A stretch of DNA of 64,000 nt. It comes from Phytopseudomonas punonensis. GTDB taxonomy: Bacteria; Pseudomonadota; Gammaproteobacteria; Pseudomonadales; Pseudomonadaceae. Below, piece after piece: positions 18,006 to 28,579 of this stretch. The notes beneath the pieces are model-generated. The model saw nothing but the letters and a program-made list of their open reading frames with translations. It did not search any database and was not told the origin of the DNA. The stretch's first letter is position 1, and every line of letters starts with the position of its first letter. The stretch covers positions 124,001-188,000 of the forward strand of contig NZ_FRBQ01000003.1 in the NCBI RefSeq assembly GCF_900142655.1. Reading direction: 5' to 3'. Position numbers and translations under genes: made by a program.

Positions 18006-20579
18006 TTAGACCCGCGCCTTCCATGCATATAACAGTTCGAGTGCTTTGCGCGGGCTGAGGTCGTCCGGATTGACCTTCTGCAGCTCTTCCAGCACAGGGT
18101 GCGGCAGGCTCGCGAACAGATCGCTCTGCATGGGCGCGGCCGATTGTCCCACTCCTTGCGGTGGCAGGTCGTGGGGCAGGCTGGTGGTTTCCAGGCGTGC
18201 CAGATGCTCGCGCGCACGCAGAATCACCGCATTGGGTACGCCCGCCAGCTGTGCTACCGCCAGGCCATAACTCTGGCTCGCCGGGCCTGGCAGCACGTGG
18301 TGCAGGAACACGATGCGTTCGTTGTGCTCGGTGGCGTTGAGGTGCACGTTGGCGACCTCCGGCTGGCTTTCCGGCAGCACGGTCAGCTCGAAATAATGCG
18401 TGGCGAACAGCGTGTAGGCGCGCAGGTTAGCGAGTTGTTCGGCCGCGGCCCAGGCCAGGGACAGGCCGTCGAAGGTACTGGTACCGCGACCCACTTCATC
18501 CATCAGCACCAGACTGCGGTCGCTGGCGTTGTGCAGGATGTTGGCCGTTTCGCTCATCTCGACCATAAAGGTCGAGCGGCCGCCGGCCAGGTCATCGCTG
18601 GAGCCGATACGCGTGAAGATGCGGTCTACCATCGACAGCTCGCAGCGCGCCGCCGGAACGAAGCTGCCGATATGGGCGAGCAGCACGATCAAGGCGGTCT
18701 GGCGCATATAGGTGGACTTACCGCCCATGTTCGGGCCGGTGATGATCAGCATTCGCGTGGCGTTGTCGAGCTTCAGATCGTTGGCCACGAACGGCGTGGT
18801 CAGCACCTGCTCGACCACCGGGTGGCGGCCTTGCTCGATGAGCATGCACGGCTCGTCGACGAAGCGCGGGCGGTTGAGGTCCAGATTTAGGGCGCGTTCG
18901 GCCAGGTTGCTCAGCACGTCCAGCTCGGCCAGGGCGCCGGCGCTGTCCTGCAACGGGCCGAGGTGGCCGATCAGCCGCTCGAGCAATTCTTCATACAGCT
19001 GCTTTTCACGCGCCAGGGAGCGGCTCTTGGCCGACAGCGCCTTGTCCTCGAACTCCTTGAGTTCAGGGGTGATAAAGCGTTCGGCACCTTTAAGCGTCTG
19101 CCGGCGAATGTAATCCGCTGGTGCCGACTCGGCCTGTTTGCTTGGCAGTTCGATAAAATAGCCATGCACGCGGTTGTAGCCGACCTTGAGGTTGGCCAGG
19201 CCAGTGCGGGCTTTCTCGCGGGTTTCCAGATCCATCAGGTACTGGCCGGCGTTCTCGCTCAGCGACTGCAGCTCGTCCAGCTCGGCGTCGTAGCCGGTTT
19301 TCAGCACGCCGCCATCGCGGATTACCGCTGGCGGGTTATCGATGATCGCCCGCGACAGCAGCTCTGCCAGCTCCGGGTAGGTGCTGATGGTCGCTGCCAG
19401 TGACACCAGATGCGCACATTCGAGCTGCGCCATGGCTTGCTGCAGCTGTGGCAGCGCGCCCAACGCATCGCGCAAGCGGGCAAGGTCGCGTGGGCGGGCA
19501 TTACGCAGGCCGATACGGGCGAGGATGCGCTCAAGGTCGCCGATTTCCTTGAGCTGCGGCTGCAAGGTCTCGAAGCGATAGCGATCCAGCAGGCAGGCGA
19601 TCGATTCCTGGCGCGCTTCGAGCACAGCGCGGTCGCGCAGTGGACGATTTAGCCAGCGGCCGAGCAGGCGGCTGCCCATGGCGGTCTGACAGCGATCGAC
19701 CACCGATTGCAGGGTGTTGTCGCGACCGCCGGCCAGGTTGACGTCCAACTCGAGATTACGGCGGCTGGCACCGTCGAGGATCACCGTGTCATCAATGCGT
19801 TCGTGACGCAGGCTGCGCAGGTGGGGCAGGGCAGTGCGCTGGGTTTCCTTGGCGTAGGCCAAGAGACAACCGGCGGCACCGATGGCCAGGGTCAGGCTTT
19901 CGCAACCGAAGCCTTTCAGGTCTTGGGTGCCGAACTGCTGGCACAGGCTCTTCTGCGCAGTATCTCGCTCGAAGTCCCAGGGCGCGCGGCGACGCGAGCC
20001 ACGGCGTTTCTCGGCCGGCAAGCCTTGCGGCCAGTCATCGGGAATCAGCAGCTCGGCCGGGTTGAGGCGCTCGAGCTCCGCCAGCAGGTTTTCCCAACCA
20101 TTGATTTCCATCACGCTGAAACGGCCGCTGGTGATATCCAGCACGGCAAGGCCGAACAGGCGTTCATCGCCGAGCACGGCCGCCAGCAGGTTGTCGCGGT
20201 GTTCGTCGAGCAGCGCTTCATCGCTGACGGTTCCGGGCGTGATGATGCGCACCACCTGGCGTTCAACCGGGCCTTTGCTGGTGGCCGGGTCGCCAATCTG
20301 CTCGCAGATGACTACCGACTCACCCAGCTTGACCAGCTTGGCCAGGTAACCTTCGGCTGCGTGGTAAGGAATGCCGCACATCGGAATTGCCTGGCCGGCA
20401 GACTGGCCACGGGCGGTCAGGGTGATGTCCAGCAACTTGGCGGCTTTCTTCGCGTCCTCGTAGAAAATCTCGTAGAAGTCACCCATGCGATAGAACATCA
20501 GCTGATCCGGGTGCTGATTCTTCAGCCTCCAGTACTGCTGCATCATCGGGGTGTGAGAACTGAGGTCGCTTTGGCTCAT
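18006..20579 (-). CDS. mutS: DNA mismatch repair protein MutS
   Basis: An 857-residue mismatch-recognition ATPase. The mismatch-contacting motif is in [15 protein letters not shown] near residues 30-45. The Walker A is [15 protein letters not shown], and [17 protein letters not shown] and [11 protein letters not shown] lie in the ATPase domain. It starts the MutL/MutH-type repair path. The ATG at 20579 gives the family N-terminus; a longer frame upstream has no family similarity. It is divergent from pncC across 78 bp. Confidence 0.97.
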   Translation of the reverse strand: MSQSDLSSHTPMMQQYWRLKNQHPDQLMFYRMGDFYEIFYEDAKKAAKLLDITLTARGQSAGQAIPMCGIPYHAAEGYLAKLVKLGESVVICEQIGDPATSKGPVERQVVRIITPGTVSDEALLDEHRDNLLAAVLGDERLFGLAVLDITSGRFSVMEINGWENLLAELERLNPAELLIPDDWPQGLPAEKRRGSRRRAPWDFERDTAQKSLCQQFGTQDLKGFGCESLTLAIGAAGCLLAYAKETQRTALPHLRSLRHERIDDTVILDGASRRNLELDVNLAGGRDNTLQSVVDRCQTAMGSRLLGRWLNRPLRDRAVLEARQESIACLLDRYRFETLQPQLKEIGDLERILARIGLRNARPRDLARLRDALGALPQLQQAMAQLECAHLVSLAATISTYPELAELLSRAIIDNPPAVIRDGGVLKTGYDAELDELQSLSENAGQYLMDLETREKARTGLANLKVGYNRVHGYFIELPSKQAESAPADYIRRQTLKGAERFITPELKEFEDKALSAKSRSLAREKQLYEELLERLIGHLGPLQDSAGALAELDVLSNLAERALNLDLNRPRFVDEPCMLIEQGRHPVVEQVLTTPFVANDLKLDNATRMLIITGPNMGGKSTYMRQTALIVLLAHIGSFVPAARCELSMVDRIFTRIGSSDDLAGGRSTFMVEMSETANILHNASDRSLVLMDEVGRGTSTFDGLSLAWAAAEQLANLRAYTLFATHYFELTVLPESQPEVANVHLNATEHNERIVFLHHVLPGPASQSYGLAVAQLAGVPNAVILRAREHLARLETTSLPHDLPPQGVGQSAAPMQSDLFASLPHPVLEELQKVNPDDLSPRKALELLYAWKARV

Positions 20580-20657
20580 CGTGTCGAGTGTCCGGCTGAA
20601 TCGCAAAAGCGCGTAGTGTACGGTATCGACCCCTCCCGCTTTAACCCCGGAGCGCAG

Positions 20658-21170
20658 ATGAATATCGATGAACGGTCCATCACCAGGCTCGCCGCCCGTC
20701 TCGGCCAGGCGCTGCTGGCCAAGGGCGCCCAGGTCACCACTGCCGAGTCCTGCACCGGTGGGGGCATCGCCGAGGCCATTACCCGTGTTGCAGGCAGTTC
20801 GGCCTGGTTCGAGGCTGGCTTCGTGACCTATTCCAATACCCAGAAAACCCGCCAGCTGGGCGTGCCCGAAGCGCACTTCGGCACGGTAGGCGCGGTCAGT
20901 CGTGAGGTGGTCGAGGCGATGGTGCGTGGCGCGCAGGCACAAAGCGGTTCTCGCTATGCCACGGCTGTCAGCGGTGTGGCAGGGCCAGGCGGTGGTAGTG
21001 AGGCCAAACCGGTGGGCACCGTATGGATCGCCTGGGGCGATGGCGACAGGCTGTACAGCCGGCGCTTCCAGTTCGCCGGTGACCGCGATGCGGTGCGTCG
21101 GCAAACCGTGGAAGCCGCACTGCAGGGGCTATTGCGACTACTGGTAGAAGAAAATCCTGCTGCGGGGTAG
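20658..21170 (+). CDS. pncC: nicotinamide-nucleotide amidohydrolase (CinA C-terminal type)
   Basis: A 170-residue single-domain CinA_C protein, which deamidates NMN to NaMN and so recycles the product of NAD-dependent DNA ligase. Conserved motifs are [16 protein letters not shown] with the catalytic Ser, [12 protein letters not shown] and [24 protein letters not shown] split by short linkers. GGAG lies before the ATG at 20658. It is commonly called cinA in Pseudomonas and sits just before recA, as is usual. Confidence 0.93.
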   Translation: MNIDERSITRLAARLGQALLAKGAQVTTAESCTGGGIAEAITRVAGSSAWFEAGFVTYSNTQKTRQLGVPEAHFGTVGAVSREVVEAMVRGAQAQSGSRYATAVSGVAGPGGGSEAKPVGTVWIAWGDGDRLYSRRFQFAGDRDAVRRQTVEAALQGLLRLLVEENPAAG

Positions 21171-21197
21171 GCGAGTGCCGAACCCTGTGGAATAATA

Positions 21198-21213
21198 CTG
21201 TCTACTTATACAG
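21198..21213. promoter_or_regulatory. LexA (SOS) box of recA
   Basis: CTGT-CTACTTAT-ACAG is a perfect CTGT-N8-ACAG LexA site, 41 bp before the recA start. Confidence 0.9.
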
Positions 21214-21253
21214 TTATTGGCCGTCAGGCCCTTCTGATCACGTGAGGAATACA

Positions 21254-22297
21254 ATGGACGAGAACAAGAAGCGCGCGTTGGCGGCTGCCCTGGGCCAGAT
21301 CGAGAAACAGTTCGGCAAGGGCGCGGTCATGCGCATGGGCGATCATGATCGCCAGGCCATTCCGGCCATCTCCACCGGTTCCCTGGGCCTGGACATCGCG
21401 CTGGGCATTGGCGGCCTGCCAAAAGGCCGTATCGTCGAAATCTACGGCCCGGAATCCTCGGGTAAAACCACGCTGACCCTGCAGGTCATCGCCGAAGCCC
21501 AAAAGGCAGGTGCTACTTGTGCGTTCGTCGACGCCGAGCACGCACTCGATCCGGATTACGCCGGTAAGCTGGGCGTCAATGTCGACGACCTGCTGGTTTC
21601 GCAGCCGGATACCGGTGAACAGGCGCTGGAAATCACCGACATGCTGGTGCGCTCTAACGCCATCGACGTGATCATCGTCGACTCCGTGGCTGCTCTGGTA
21701 CCGAAGGCCGAAATCGAAGGCGAGATGGGCGACATGCACGTCGGCCTGCAAGCCCGTCTGATGTCCCAGGCGTTGCGCAAGATCACCGGTAACATCAAGA
21801 ACGCCAATTGCCTGGTGATCTTCATCAACCAGATTCGTATGAAGATCGGCGTGATGTTCGGCAGCCCGGAAACCACCACCGGTGGTAACGCCCTGAAATT
21901 CTACGCCTCGGTTCGCCTCGACATCCGCCGCACCGGCGCGGTGAAGGAAGGCGACGAAGTGGTCGGCAGCGAAACCCGCGTGAAAGTGGTCAAGAACAAG
22001 GTTGCGCCGCCTTTCCGTCAGGCCGAGTTCCAGATTCTTTACGGCAAGGGTATCTACCGCAACGGCGAAATCATCGACCTCGGCGTGCAGCAGGGCCTGG
22101 TGGAGAAGTCCGGTGCCTGGTACAGCTACAAGGGCAACAAGATCGGTCAGGGCAAGGCCAATGCCGCCAAGTTCTTGGAAGACAACGTCGAAGTGGCCCG
22201 TGAGATCGAAGGTCAGATCCGCGAGAAACTGCTGGTTGTCAGCCCGACGGTCAAGGCTAATTCTGGCGCTGAAGTTGACGCTGAAATCGACCTTTGA
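21254..22297 (+). CDS. recA: recombinase RecA
   Basis: A 347-residue RecA for homologous recombination and SOS induction. Walker [10 protein letters not shown] lies near 66-74; Walker B-like [20 protein letters not shown] and loop-2 region [20 protein letters not shown] are intact. The ATG at 21254 ([20 protein letters not shown]) is preceded by GAGGAA and is preferred to an in-frame start 12 bp upstream. The LexA site upstream indicates SOS control; recX follows after 9 bp. Confidence 0.98.
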   Translation: MDENKKRALAAALGQIEKQFGKGAVMRMGDHDRQAIPAISTGSLGLDIALGIGGLPKGRIVEIYGPESSGKTTLTLQVIAEAQKAGATCAFVDAEHALDPDYAGKLGVNVDDLLVSQPDTGEQALEITDMLVRSNAIDVIIVDSVAALVPKAEIEGEMGDMHVGLQARLMSQALRKITGNIKNANCLVIFINQIRMKIGVMFGSPETTTGGNALKFYASVRLDIRRTGAVKEGDEVVGSETRVKVVKNKVAPPFRQAEFQILYGKGIYRNGEIIDLGVQQGLVEKSGAWYSYKGNKIGQGKANAAKFLEDNVEVAREIEGQIREKLLVVSPTVKANSGAEVDAEIDL

Positions 22298-22306
22298 TTC
22301 CAGTTT

Positions 22307-22771
22307 GTGGCCTTGATCCTGGATAACCTGCAAGCGGTTCGCCATGCCGCCATGGATTTGCTGGCGCGCCGTGAGCATGGTCGTGTCGAGCTGGCGCGCA
22401 AGCTGCGTCAACGCGGAGCCAGCGATGAGCATATCGAAGCAGCCCTTGATCGCTTGAGCGAGGAGGGGTTGTTATCCGAAGCGCGTTATCTGGAAAGCTT
22501 CATCAGCTATCGCGCACGCTCGGGCTTCGGCCCGCAGCGTATTCGTGATGACCTGTCTCAGCGTGGCCTTGCCAGAGCGGATATTGACCAGGCGCTGCGC
22601 GACAGCGGTATTGATTGGCGTGATGGTTTGCAGCAAACCTGGCAACGCAAGTTTGCCGGGCAGCTACCTGCCGATGCCCGTGAACGGGCCAAGCAGATGC
22701 GTTTTCTGGTTTATCGCGGTTATCCGATGGATCTGGTCGGGCAGCTGTTACGCGGCGGCTTCGATGACTGA
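22307..22771 (+). CDS. recX: regulatory protein RecX
   Basis: A 154-residue all-helical RecA modulator. Repeated three-helix units are visible ([60 protein letters not shown]). It starts at a GTG 9 bp after recA and is almost certainly co-transcribed with it, so it should be SOS-linked. Confidence 0.92.
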   Translation: MALILDNLQAVRHAAMDLLARREHGRVELARKLRQRGASDEHIEAALDRLSEEGLLSEARYLESFISYRARSGFGPQRIRDDLSQRGLARADIDQALRDSGIDWRDGLQQTWQRKFAGQLPADARERAKQMRFLVYRGYPMDLVGQLLRGGFDD

Positions 22772-22892
22772 GTCTGTAAACCCTGTGCATTCATGTGCAA
22801 GGCTTGCCTTTCTTTACGGCTCTCTCAAACGCCGCTATTTCAAACACAGCTCGCTGAAACCTTCTAGCGCAGCTTGCCAGTGAGCGCGATCT

Positions 22893-23966
22893 TCAACTCA
22901 GCCAGTGTTCCGGCTGATTGATCACATCGAGCAACTCACGTAGCCGCCCAGCGTTACGACCACTGAATGCGAAAACCAAGCGTGGCAATTTGTGCAGTTC
23001 GGGGCCGTCCGTGTACTCGTCGCCGCTTTGAAGCTGTTCGATATCGCCGTTTTTACACAGGTCACTGAACTGCAGGTTCAACTGGGAGACGGCGTCGTCA
23101 GTAAGCGCATGACGCATGCGCACCACGAACAGTTCTTTCAGCCAGCGGCTGGAATGGTAATTGGCGTAGAAACGATCAATTTCCTGGGCTGCTGATTCGG
23201 CGTCGTGCACCAGGCGCATCAGGTTCATGTCACTGGAAAGGATGTAGCCGTTGCTGTCCAGATTCTGCTGGATGTAATCGAGCAGGCCCAGCCAGAAGGT
23301 ACCGCCCGGCTCGTCGAGCAGAACCACGGGTACCAGCGGACTCTTGCCGGTCTGGATCAGGGTGATGACTTCCAAGGCCTCATCCAGGGTGCCAAAACCG
23401 CCGGGGCAGAGCACCAGCGCGTCGGCTTCCTTGACAAAGAACAGTTTGCGCAGAAAGAAGAAATGGAAGGACAGCAAGTTGTCGCTGCCTTTCATGACCG
23501 CGTTGGCCGATTGCTCGAAGGGCAGGGTGATATTGAACCCCAGACTGTTGTCGCGACCCGCGCCTTCGTGGGCGGCCGCCATGATGCCGCCGCCGGCTCC
23601 GGTGATTACCATCAGCTCGTGGCGGGCCAGGGTGCTGCCAAGTTCGCGAGCCAGTGTGTAGACCGGATGGCCAGGCTGGGTGCGCGCCGAGCCGAACACG
23701 GTGACCTTGCGACGATGGCGGAAGCGATCGAGCATGGCGAACGCCCGCTCGAGTTCGCGAACGGTCTGCAACATGATCTTGGCGTCCCAGCGGTTGCGAT
23801 CCGCTTGGGCCATGCGTGCGATGGTGGCGAGCATTTCCCGGTACAACGCAACATTGGCGCTGCCTGCTGGCGTTATCCGGGCAGCCAGGGCGTCCAGCTC
23901 GGCAGCCAGTGTCGTGTCACCGTCATGCTCTGTGGTAGCGAGTTTGCCGTTTACGTGGTCATCCAT
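22893..23966 (-). CDS. LOG-family protein (TIGR00730-like)
   Basis: About 357 residues. The central part is the LOG / lysine-decarboxylase-like Rossmann fold: KVTVFGSARTQPGHPVY, VITGAGGGIMAAAHEGAG and the signature PGGFGTLDEALEV. Small members release adenine from AMP or cytokinin monophosphates; this longer version has N- and C-terminal extensions and no assigned reaction. GGAG lies 7 bp before the ATG at 23966, so that start is preferred to one 24 bp upstream. Confidence 0.85.
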   Translation of the reverse strand: MDDHVNGKLATTEHDGDTTLAAELDALAARITPAGSANVALYREMLATIARMAQADRNRWDAKIMLQTVRELERAFAMLDRFRHRRKVTVFGSARTQPGHPVYTLARELGSTLARHELMVITGAGGGIMAAAHEGAGRDNSLGFNITLPFEQSANAVMKGSDNLLSFHFFFLRKLFFVKEADALVLCPGGFGTLDEALEVITLIQTGKSPLVPVVLLDEPGGTFWLGLLDYIQQNLDSNGYILSSDMNLMRLVHDAESAAQEIDRFYANYHSSRWLKELFVVRMRHALTDDAVSQLNLQFSDLCKNGDIEQLQSGDEYTDGPELHKLPRLVFAFSGRNAGRLRELLDVINQPEHWLS

Positions 23967-24019
23967 TGCGCTACTCCTTCTATGCGTCAATGCAGCCTGG
24001 CGTTACGTACCGAACATGC

Positions 24020-24421
24020 TTACAGGCGGCAATCGGCCTTGCCGAAGCGCTCGGTGGTAATCGGGCGGTTGCTCTGGATTTCGCTGAACTCGTAGCGCAG
24101 TACTGCGCCGCTGACCAAGAGCTTGCGAAAGCCTGGGTTGCTGCACACGCTGTTGGCCAGTTGCGCGCGGACGGTATCGGGGTTGCTGCGCATCTGCGTG
24201 GCGTGGGCAGGGCGAACGCTGAGGTGATTGATCAGCTCGTTGCCTTCCACGGTGTAGCCACGGTCAAGAATGTCTTCATTGATGGCGCGCGGCGTGCCGG
24301 CGCTGCTTTCCTTGGCCACTTTTTCCAGGGTTTGGGTGAGCTCGTAGCCTTTGAGCGAGGCGGCGTGGGCGGCTGGCAGGAGCAGGCTGGCGAGGAGAAC
24401 GGAAAGGGCGATGCGCTGCAT
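24020..24421 (-). CDS. PA3611-type quorum-sensing-regulated exported protein
   Basis: A 133-residue secreted or periplasmic protein with a signal peptide (QRIALSVLLASLLLPAAHA) and two Cys in the mature part (SVCSNPGF and ADCRL) that could pair. It resembles the small P. aeruginosa protein PA3611, which is encoded in the same recA-dgkA neighbourhood. Function is unproven. Confidence 0.75.
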   Translation of the reverse strand: MQRIALSVLLASLLLPAAHAASLKGYELTQTLEKVAKESSAGTPRAINEDILDRGYTVEGNELINHLSVRPAHATQMRSNPDTVRAQLANSVCSNPGFRKLLVSGAVLRYEFSEIQSNRPITTERFGKADCRL

Positions 24422-24668
24422 TGGCAGACTCCTGAGGGCAGTGAGCGGTAATAGACCGGGCTCGTCCGTTTATGTTCGTTCTGGTGAATGAAGTCGACAG
24501 GCGATGACGGATCTTATCAAGCTTGCCGCCCACTCGCAGAGCGCATTGAACGGCATCTGGGCGCGCGGTACTTGCTAGACTACGCGCCCTTATTCCGGTG
24601 CAACTGCGGCCAGATATGTTTGTCTCTGTTTTCGATTGCGTGATGTTCACCCGCACGGGCGTGCGCCC

Positions 24669-25379
24669 ATGAGCCATGCCGTTCACGCGTTGCGCGCTGC
24701 GCGCCTGGCCCGTAGCGTCAAACCGTTTCTGGCTCGCGGCTCGCGGGCCGCACGTTGCCCGGACTGTCGTCTGGCTGCTAGCCATTGCCTGTGCGCGTGG
24801 AAACCTAAGGTTTCGGCCAACTCAGGCGTGTGCCTGGTGATGCATGACGTCGAGGCGCTGAAACCGAGCAACACCGGTTGGTTGATCGCCGATGTGGTTG
24901 CCGATACCTCGGCCTTTGGCTGGTCGCGCACCGAAGTCGATGCCGCGTTACCTGCGTTGCTTGCTGAGGAGCAATGGCAACCGTACCTGGTATTCCCTGG
25001 CGAGTATGCCGAGCCAGAGCGTGTGGTGACTGAAGTCGATGTGCCGCAGGGCAAGCGCCCGCTTTTCGTACTGCTCGATGCCACCTGGACGCAGGCGCGC
25101 AAGATGTTTCGCAAGAGCCCCTATCTCGATAGCCTGCCGGTGCTCAGCTTGCAGCCGGAGACGCTGTCGCGATACCGGCTAAGGCGCTCGAAGCGCGATG
25201 ATCACCTATGCACTGCCGAGGTTGCGGCAATGTGCCTGGAGCTGGCTGGCGATGAGCGTGCAGCCGATGCGCTGAATGCCTATCTCGATGTGTTCAGCGA
25301 GCACTACCTGACTTCCAAGGCGCCCCGCGCGGTGGACCTGTCGAACGAGTTGCATGAACGCCTCAAGGCCTTTCTGTAA
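24669..25379 (+). CDS. DTW-domain tRNA-uridine aminocarboxypropyltransferase (TapT/YfiP-like)
   Basis: A 236-residue protein with a Cys cluster CPDCRLAASHCLC near residue 30 and the family motif DATWTQARKMF (D-x-T-W). DTW proteins transfer the aminocarboxypropyl group of SAM to uridine in tRNA (acp3U). The ATG at 24669 lacks a strong ribosome binding site; an in-frame TTG at 24636 is possible. The last 17 bp overlap the convergent exporter gene. Confidence 0.85.
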   Translation: MSHAVHALRAARLARSVKPFLARGSRAARCPDCRLAASHCLCAWKPKVSANSGVCLVMHDVEALKPSNTGWLIADVVADTSAFGWSRTEVDAALPALLAEEQWQPYLVFPGEYAEPERVVTEVDVPQGKRPLFVLLDATWTQARKMFRKSPYLDSLPVLSLQPETLSRYRLRRSKRDDHLCTAEVAAMCLELAGDERAADALNAYLDVFSEHYLTSKAPRAVDLSNELHERLKAFL

Positions 25380-26256
25380 CAGCTGCCGGTTTTGGCCACA
25401 GCTGCGCCAGCAGCATGCCGGCGAACATCAGCGCGCAACCAACGTAGCCACGTCCCGAGAGTGACTCACTGAGCAGCAGCGCACCGGCGATCGCCGCGAA
25501 CACGGCCTCCAGGGAAAGAATGATCGCCGCGTGGGAAGCGATGGCGTGTTTCTGGGCGATGACCTGCAAGGTGAAACCCACCCCAACGCCAAGAATCCCG
25601 CCATACAGAATCGCTGGCAGCGCCTGCGTAATCTCTGTGCCGGGAAGCGGTTCGAATATCAGTGCCAAGGCCAGGCTGATCAGCGCGCAGGTGACGAACT
25701 GCACCAGAGCCAGTATCAGGGCGTCATGACGGCCAGCGAAAAAGCTCACCAGCAGCACGTGGATGCCCCATACGAATGCGCCGGCCAACTGCAGCAAGTC
25801 ACCGGAGGCGATACGGAAACCGTCGCCCACGCTGAGTAGGAACATGCCGACTACTGCCAGGGAGGCACCCAGCCAGATACCGAGGCCGGTCTTGTGGCCC
25901 AGTAACAGCCCAAGTAGCGGCACCACGATCACGTACAGGCCGGTGATGAAGCCTGAGTTGGTTACGCTGGTGAACAACAGGCCGACCTGCTGCAGATTGA
26001 TGCCAAGGGCCAATACCGCGCCCATCACGCAGCCGCCAAACAATACGGGTTTACTGATGGGCGATGCCGGGCGCGCGCTGCGGCGCAGCAGCATGACCAC
26101 GGGCAGCAGGACGATCACCGCTAGGGCGAAACGCAGGCCGCTGTAAAGGAACGGGCCGATTGCGTCCATGCCCAGCCGCTGGGCGACGAAGGACGAGCCC
26201 CAGATCATCGCTGTCAGCAGCATTAGCAGATCGGCGCGCAGTGCGTGATTGGGCAT
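25363..26256 (-). CDS. DMT-superfamily (EamA) transporter
   Basis: A 297-residue inner-membrane protein with about ten hydrophobic helices in two EamA repeats (first LLMLLTAMIWGSSFVAQRLG, second LAGAFVWGIHVLLVSFFAG). Substrate cannot be deduced. GGGAG precedes the ATG at 26256. It is convergent with the DTW gene and divergent from erdR. Confidence 0.88.
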   Translation of the reverse strand: MPNHALRADLLMLLTAMIWGSSFVAQRLGMDAIGPFLYSGLRFALAVIVLLPVVMLLRRSARPASPISKPVLFGGCVMGAVLALGINLQQVGLLFTSVTNSGFITGLYVIVVPLLGLLLGHKTGLGIWLGASLAVVGMFLLSVGDGFRIASGDLLQLAGAFVWGIHVLLVSFFAGRHDALILALVQFVTCALISLALALIFEPLPGTEITQALPAILYGGILGVGVGFTLQVIAQKHAIASHAAIILSLEAVFAAIAGALLLSESLSGRGYVGCALMFAGMLLAQLWPKPAAVTERP

Positions 26257-26413
26257 GGTTATGAGCTCCCTGCAAAAGGGCGCAGACTTTGCCGCAAAGC
26301 GCTGCGCTTGACCACCCCGCCTGCGCTGGGCATGCTTGTCGGCGCCGTACGTTACGCTGTCAGGCAGATGGGGCTTGCAGCGCGGTATGCCTATAAAAAG
26401 AACAGGATCTGCC

Positions 26414-27064
26414 ATGGCCGCTTACGAAATCCTGATAGCTGATGATCACCCCCTGTTTCGCAGTGCGCTACAGCAAGCCCTGACGATGGGCCTTGGTGCG
26501 GGCGTGCGGCTGGTCGAGGTGGCCAGCATCGCCGAGCTCGAAGCCCGGCTGGCCGAGAAAACCGACTGGGATCTGGTGCTGCTCGACCTCAACATGCCAG
26601 GTGCCTACGGCTTTTCGGGCCTGGTACTGCTGCGTGGTCAGTACCCGCAAATTCCGGTGGTGATGATCTCTGCTCAGGAAGAGGCTGCCGTAGTGCTGCG
26701 CTCTCGCGAATTTGGCGCCAGCGGTTTCATTCCAAAGTCGAGCTCGCTGGAAGTGATTCAGCAGGCCGTTCGCCAAGTGCTGGAAGGCGAGGTCTGGTGG
26801 CCGCCGCAGAGCGAGGAAGCAGCTAGTCTGTCCAGCGAGGCCAAAGCCGCCAGCGCCGGTCTGGCCAGCCTGACGCCCCAGCAGTTCCGCGTACTGACCA
26901 TGGTCTGCGAAGGCCTGCTGAACAAGCAGATCGCCTATGAGCTGAGCGTTTCCGAGGCGACGGTGAAGGCCCACGTGACGGCTATCTTCCGCAAGCTGGG
27001 CGTGCGCACCCGCACCCAGGCAGCATTGCTGCTGCAGCAGCTCGAGTCCGTACCGGCTGCCTGA
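26414..27064 (+). CDS. erdR: LuxR-type response regulator ErdR
   Basis: A 216-residue two-component regulator. The receiver (5-125) has acidic pocket DDH at 10-12, phospho-acceptor D58 in LLDLNMPG and conserved PKSSS near the end. A LuxR/NarL helix-turn-helix follows (LTPQQFRVLTMVCEGLLNKQ, AYELSVSEATVKAHVTAIFR). Sequence and the downstream dgkA match P. aeruginosa PA3604 (ErdR), which takes part in ethanol-oxidation control. No kinase is adjacent. Confidence 0.88.
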   Translation: MAAYEILIADDHPLFRSALQQALTMGLGAGVRLVEVASIAELEARLAEKTDWDLVLLDLNMPGAYGFSGLVLLRGQYPQIPVVMISAQEEAAVVLRSREFGASGFIPKSSSLEVIQQAVRQVLEGEVWWPPQSEEAASLSSEAKAASAGLASLTPQQFRVLTMVCEGLLNKQIAYELSVSEATVKAHVTAIFRKLGVRTRTQAALLLQQLESVPAA

Positions 27065-27154
27065 GGCAATCGCTGCTTTTGGCCGCGGGTTTCACGAGAT
27101 TTTCACGATGCTCTCGCGTACCCTGCTGGCCTTTCCAATCGCGGTTCACTGCCC

Positions 27155-27520
27155 ATGTCGCCTTTCAAAGGACAAACCGGTTTAAAACGTATCTTCAATG
27201 CTGCGAGCTATTCGCTCGACGGCCTGCGCGCCGCCTTTACCGGTGAAGCGGCATTCCGCCAGTTGGTGCTGCTCAATGTGGTGCTGATTCCTGTTGCGCT
27301 GTTGCTCGATGTGAGCCGTGGCGAGCGGGCGCTGATGATCGCTGCGTGCCTGCTGGCTCTGATCGTCGAGCTGCTCAACTCGGCAGTCGAAGCCGCTATC
27401 GACCGTATCTCCCTCGACCTGCATCCGCTGTCCAAAACCGCCAAGGACATGGGCAGTGCCGCGCAACTGGTGTCGCTGACGCTGATCGCCAGCGTCTGGG
27501 CGATTATCCTGCTTGGCTAG
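27155..27520 (+). CDS. dgkA: diacylglycerol kinase
   Basis: A 121-residue inner-membrane kinase that phosphorylates diacylglycerol to phosphatidate, recycling lipid from osmoprotectant glucan synthesis. Conserved GEAAFRQ and ELLNSAVEAAIDRIS (active-site helix) are visible with three transmembrane helices. It follows erdR by 90 bp. Confidence 0.95.
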   Translation: MSPFKGQTGLKRIFNAASYSLDGLRAAFTGEAAFRQLVLLNVVLIPVALLLDVSRGERALMIAACLLALIVELLNSAVEAAIDRISLDLHPLSKTAKDMGSAAQLVSLTLIASVWAIILLG

Positions 27521-27532
27521 GGTCAGCAGACC

Positions 27533-28459
27533 CTAGCGCACTTCGGGTAGCACTATCTCATCGCTACGGCGGATGCCGGCGGTCAGCGCCCGGCACATGT
27601 CGAGGAACTCGCGCATCGCCGCTGTCTGGTACTTCTGCCTGTGCCAGATGAAGTAGAACTGGCGGCGCAGGTCCAGATCCGGCGTTTCCACCGGCACCAG
27701 GCTGCCACGGCGAAATGCATCGCGTAGTGCCAGTCGTGAGATGCAGCTGATACCCAGGCCGGACTCCACGGCGCGTTTGATCGCTTCCGTATGTTCCAGT
27801 TCGAGGCGCACATTAAGGGCGTCGGAGTGATGCCGCATGGCCTGGTCGAAAGTCAGGCGCGTGCCCGAGCCTTGTTCGCGAAGAATCCAGTCTTCGCCGC
27901 TCAACTCTCGGATACCGGCATGGCCACGCTGCGCCAAGGGATGTTGCGGCGCGCAGAACACCACCAGCTCGTCCTCGACCCAGCTCTGCACTTCGATATC
28001 CGGGTGGTTGCAGTCGCCCTCGATTAGACCCAGGTCAATTTCATAGTGAGCCACCTGCTGCACGATATGCGCGGTGTTTTGCACGTGCAGTTTCACCTGG
28101 CTTTCCGGGTGCACTTTCATGAAGCCGCCGATCAGCAGCGTCGCTAGGTAGTTGCCGATGGTCAGCGTCGCGCCGACGGCGAGCGAACCGAATCCAGATT
28201 TACCGTTCAGAAGGTCTTCGATTTCCTTGGCTTGGTCGAGTAGCGCGACCGCTTGTGGCAGTAACTGGCGGCCCAAGGCGTTGAGGCTCAGGCGTTTGCC
28301 AGCGCGATCAAACAACTGGCAGCTCGATTGTCGCTCCAGTTCGCTGATCGATGTGCTGGCGGCAGATTGCGACAGGGAGAGGAGGGTAGCGGCCTTTGAC
28401 ACGCTCTCCTGCTGGGCGACGGCGACGAATACTTGAAGTTGACGTAGAGTAAATCGCAT
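27533..28459 (-). CDS. finR: LysR-type regulator FinR
   Basis: A 308-residue LTTR. The N-terminal helix-turn-helix is FTLRQLQVFVAVAQQESVSK..LSLSQSAASTSISELE, followed by an effector domain. It is divergent from fpr, the arrangement in which FinR activates fpr under superoxide or electrophile stress in pseudomonads. Assignment depends on family likeness plus this context. Confidence 0.88.
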   Translation of the reverse strand: MRFTLRQLQVFVAVAQQESVSKAATLLSLSQSAASTSISELERQSSCQLFDRAGKRLSLNALGRQLLPQAVALLDQAKEIEDLLNGKSGFGSLAVGATLTIGNYLATLLIGGFMKVHPESQVKLHVQNTAHIVQQVAHYEIDLGLIEGDCNHPDIEVQSWVEDELVVFCAPQHPLAQRGHAGIRELSGEDWILREQGSGTRLTFDQAMRHHSDALNVRLELEHTEAIKRAVESGLGISCISRLALRDAFRRGSLVPVETPDLDLRRQFYFIWHRQKYQTAAMREFLDMCRALTAGIRRSDEIVLPEVR

Positions 28460-28579
28460 ATCTATATAACCGATAACCTATATCTTGATAATTCATTTAA
28501 CAGATATTCTGGCCGCGATTAGAATGCCGCGCAATTGCGCTTACGAACCAGCGTGCCGGAAGTTTTCAGGAGCCCATAC
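28460..28579. promoter_or_regulatory. finR-fpr divergent promoter region
   Basis: A 120-bp AT-rich gap with short imperfect palindromes around TATATAACC..GATAACCTATAT (28463-28485). It must hold both promoters and the FinR site; the exact operator cannot be fixed by eye. Confidence 0.5.

Noticed and set aside
20580..21104. 175-residue N-terminal extension of mutS
   Set aside because: The extension lies over pncC in the opposite direction and has no MutS similarity; the normal MutS start is at 20579.
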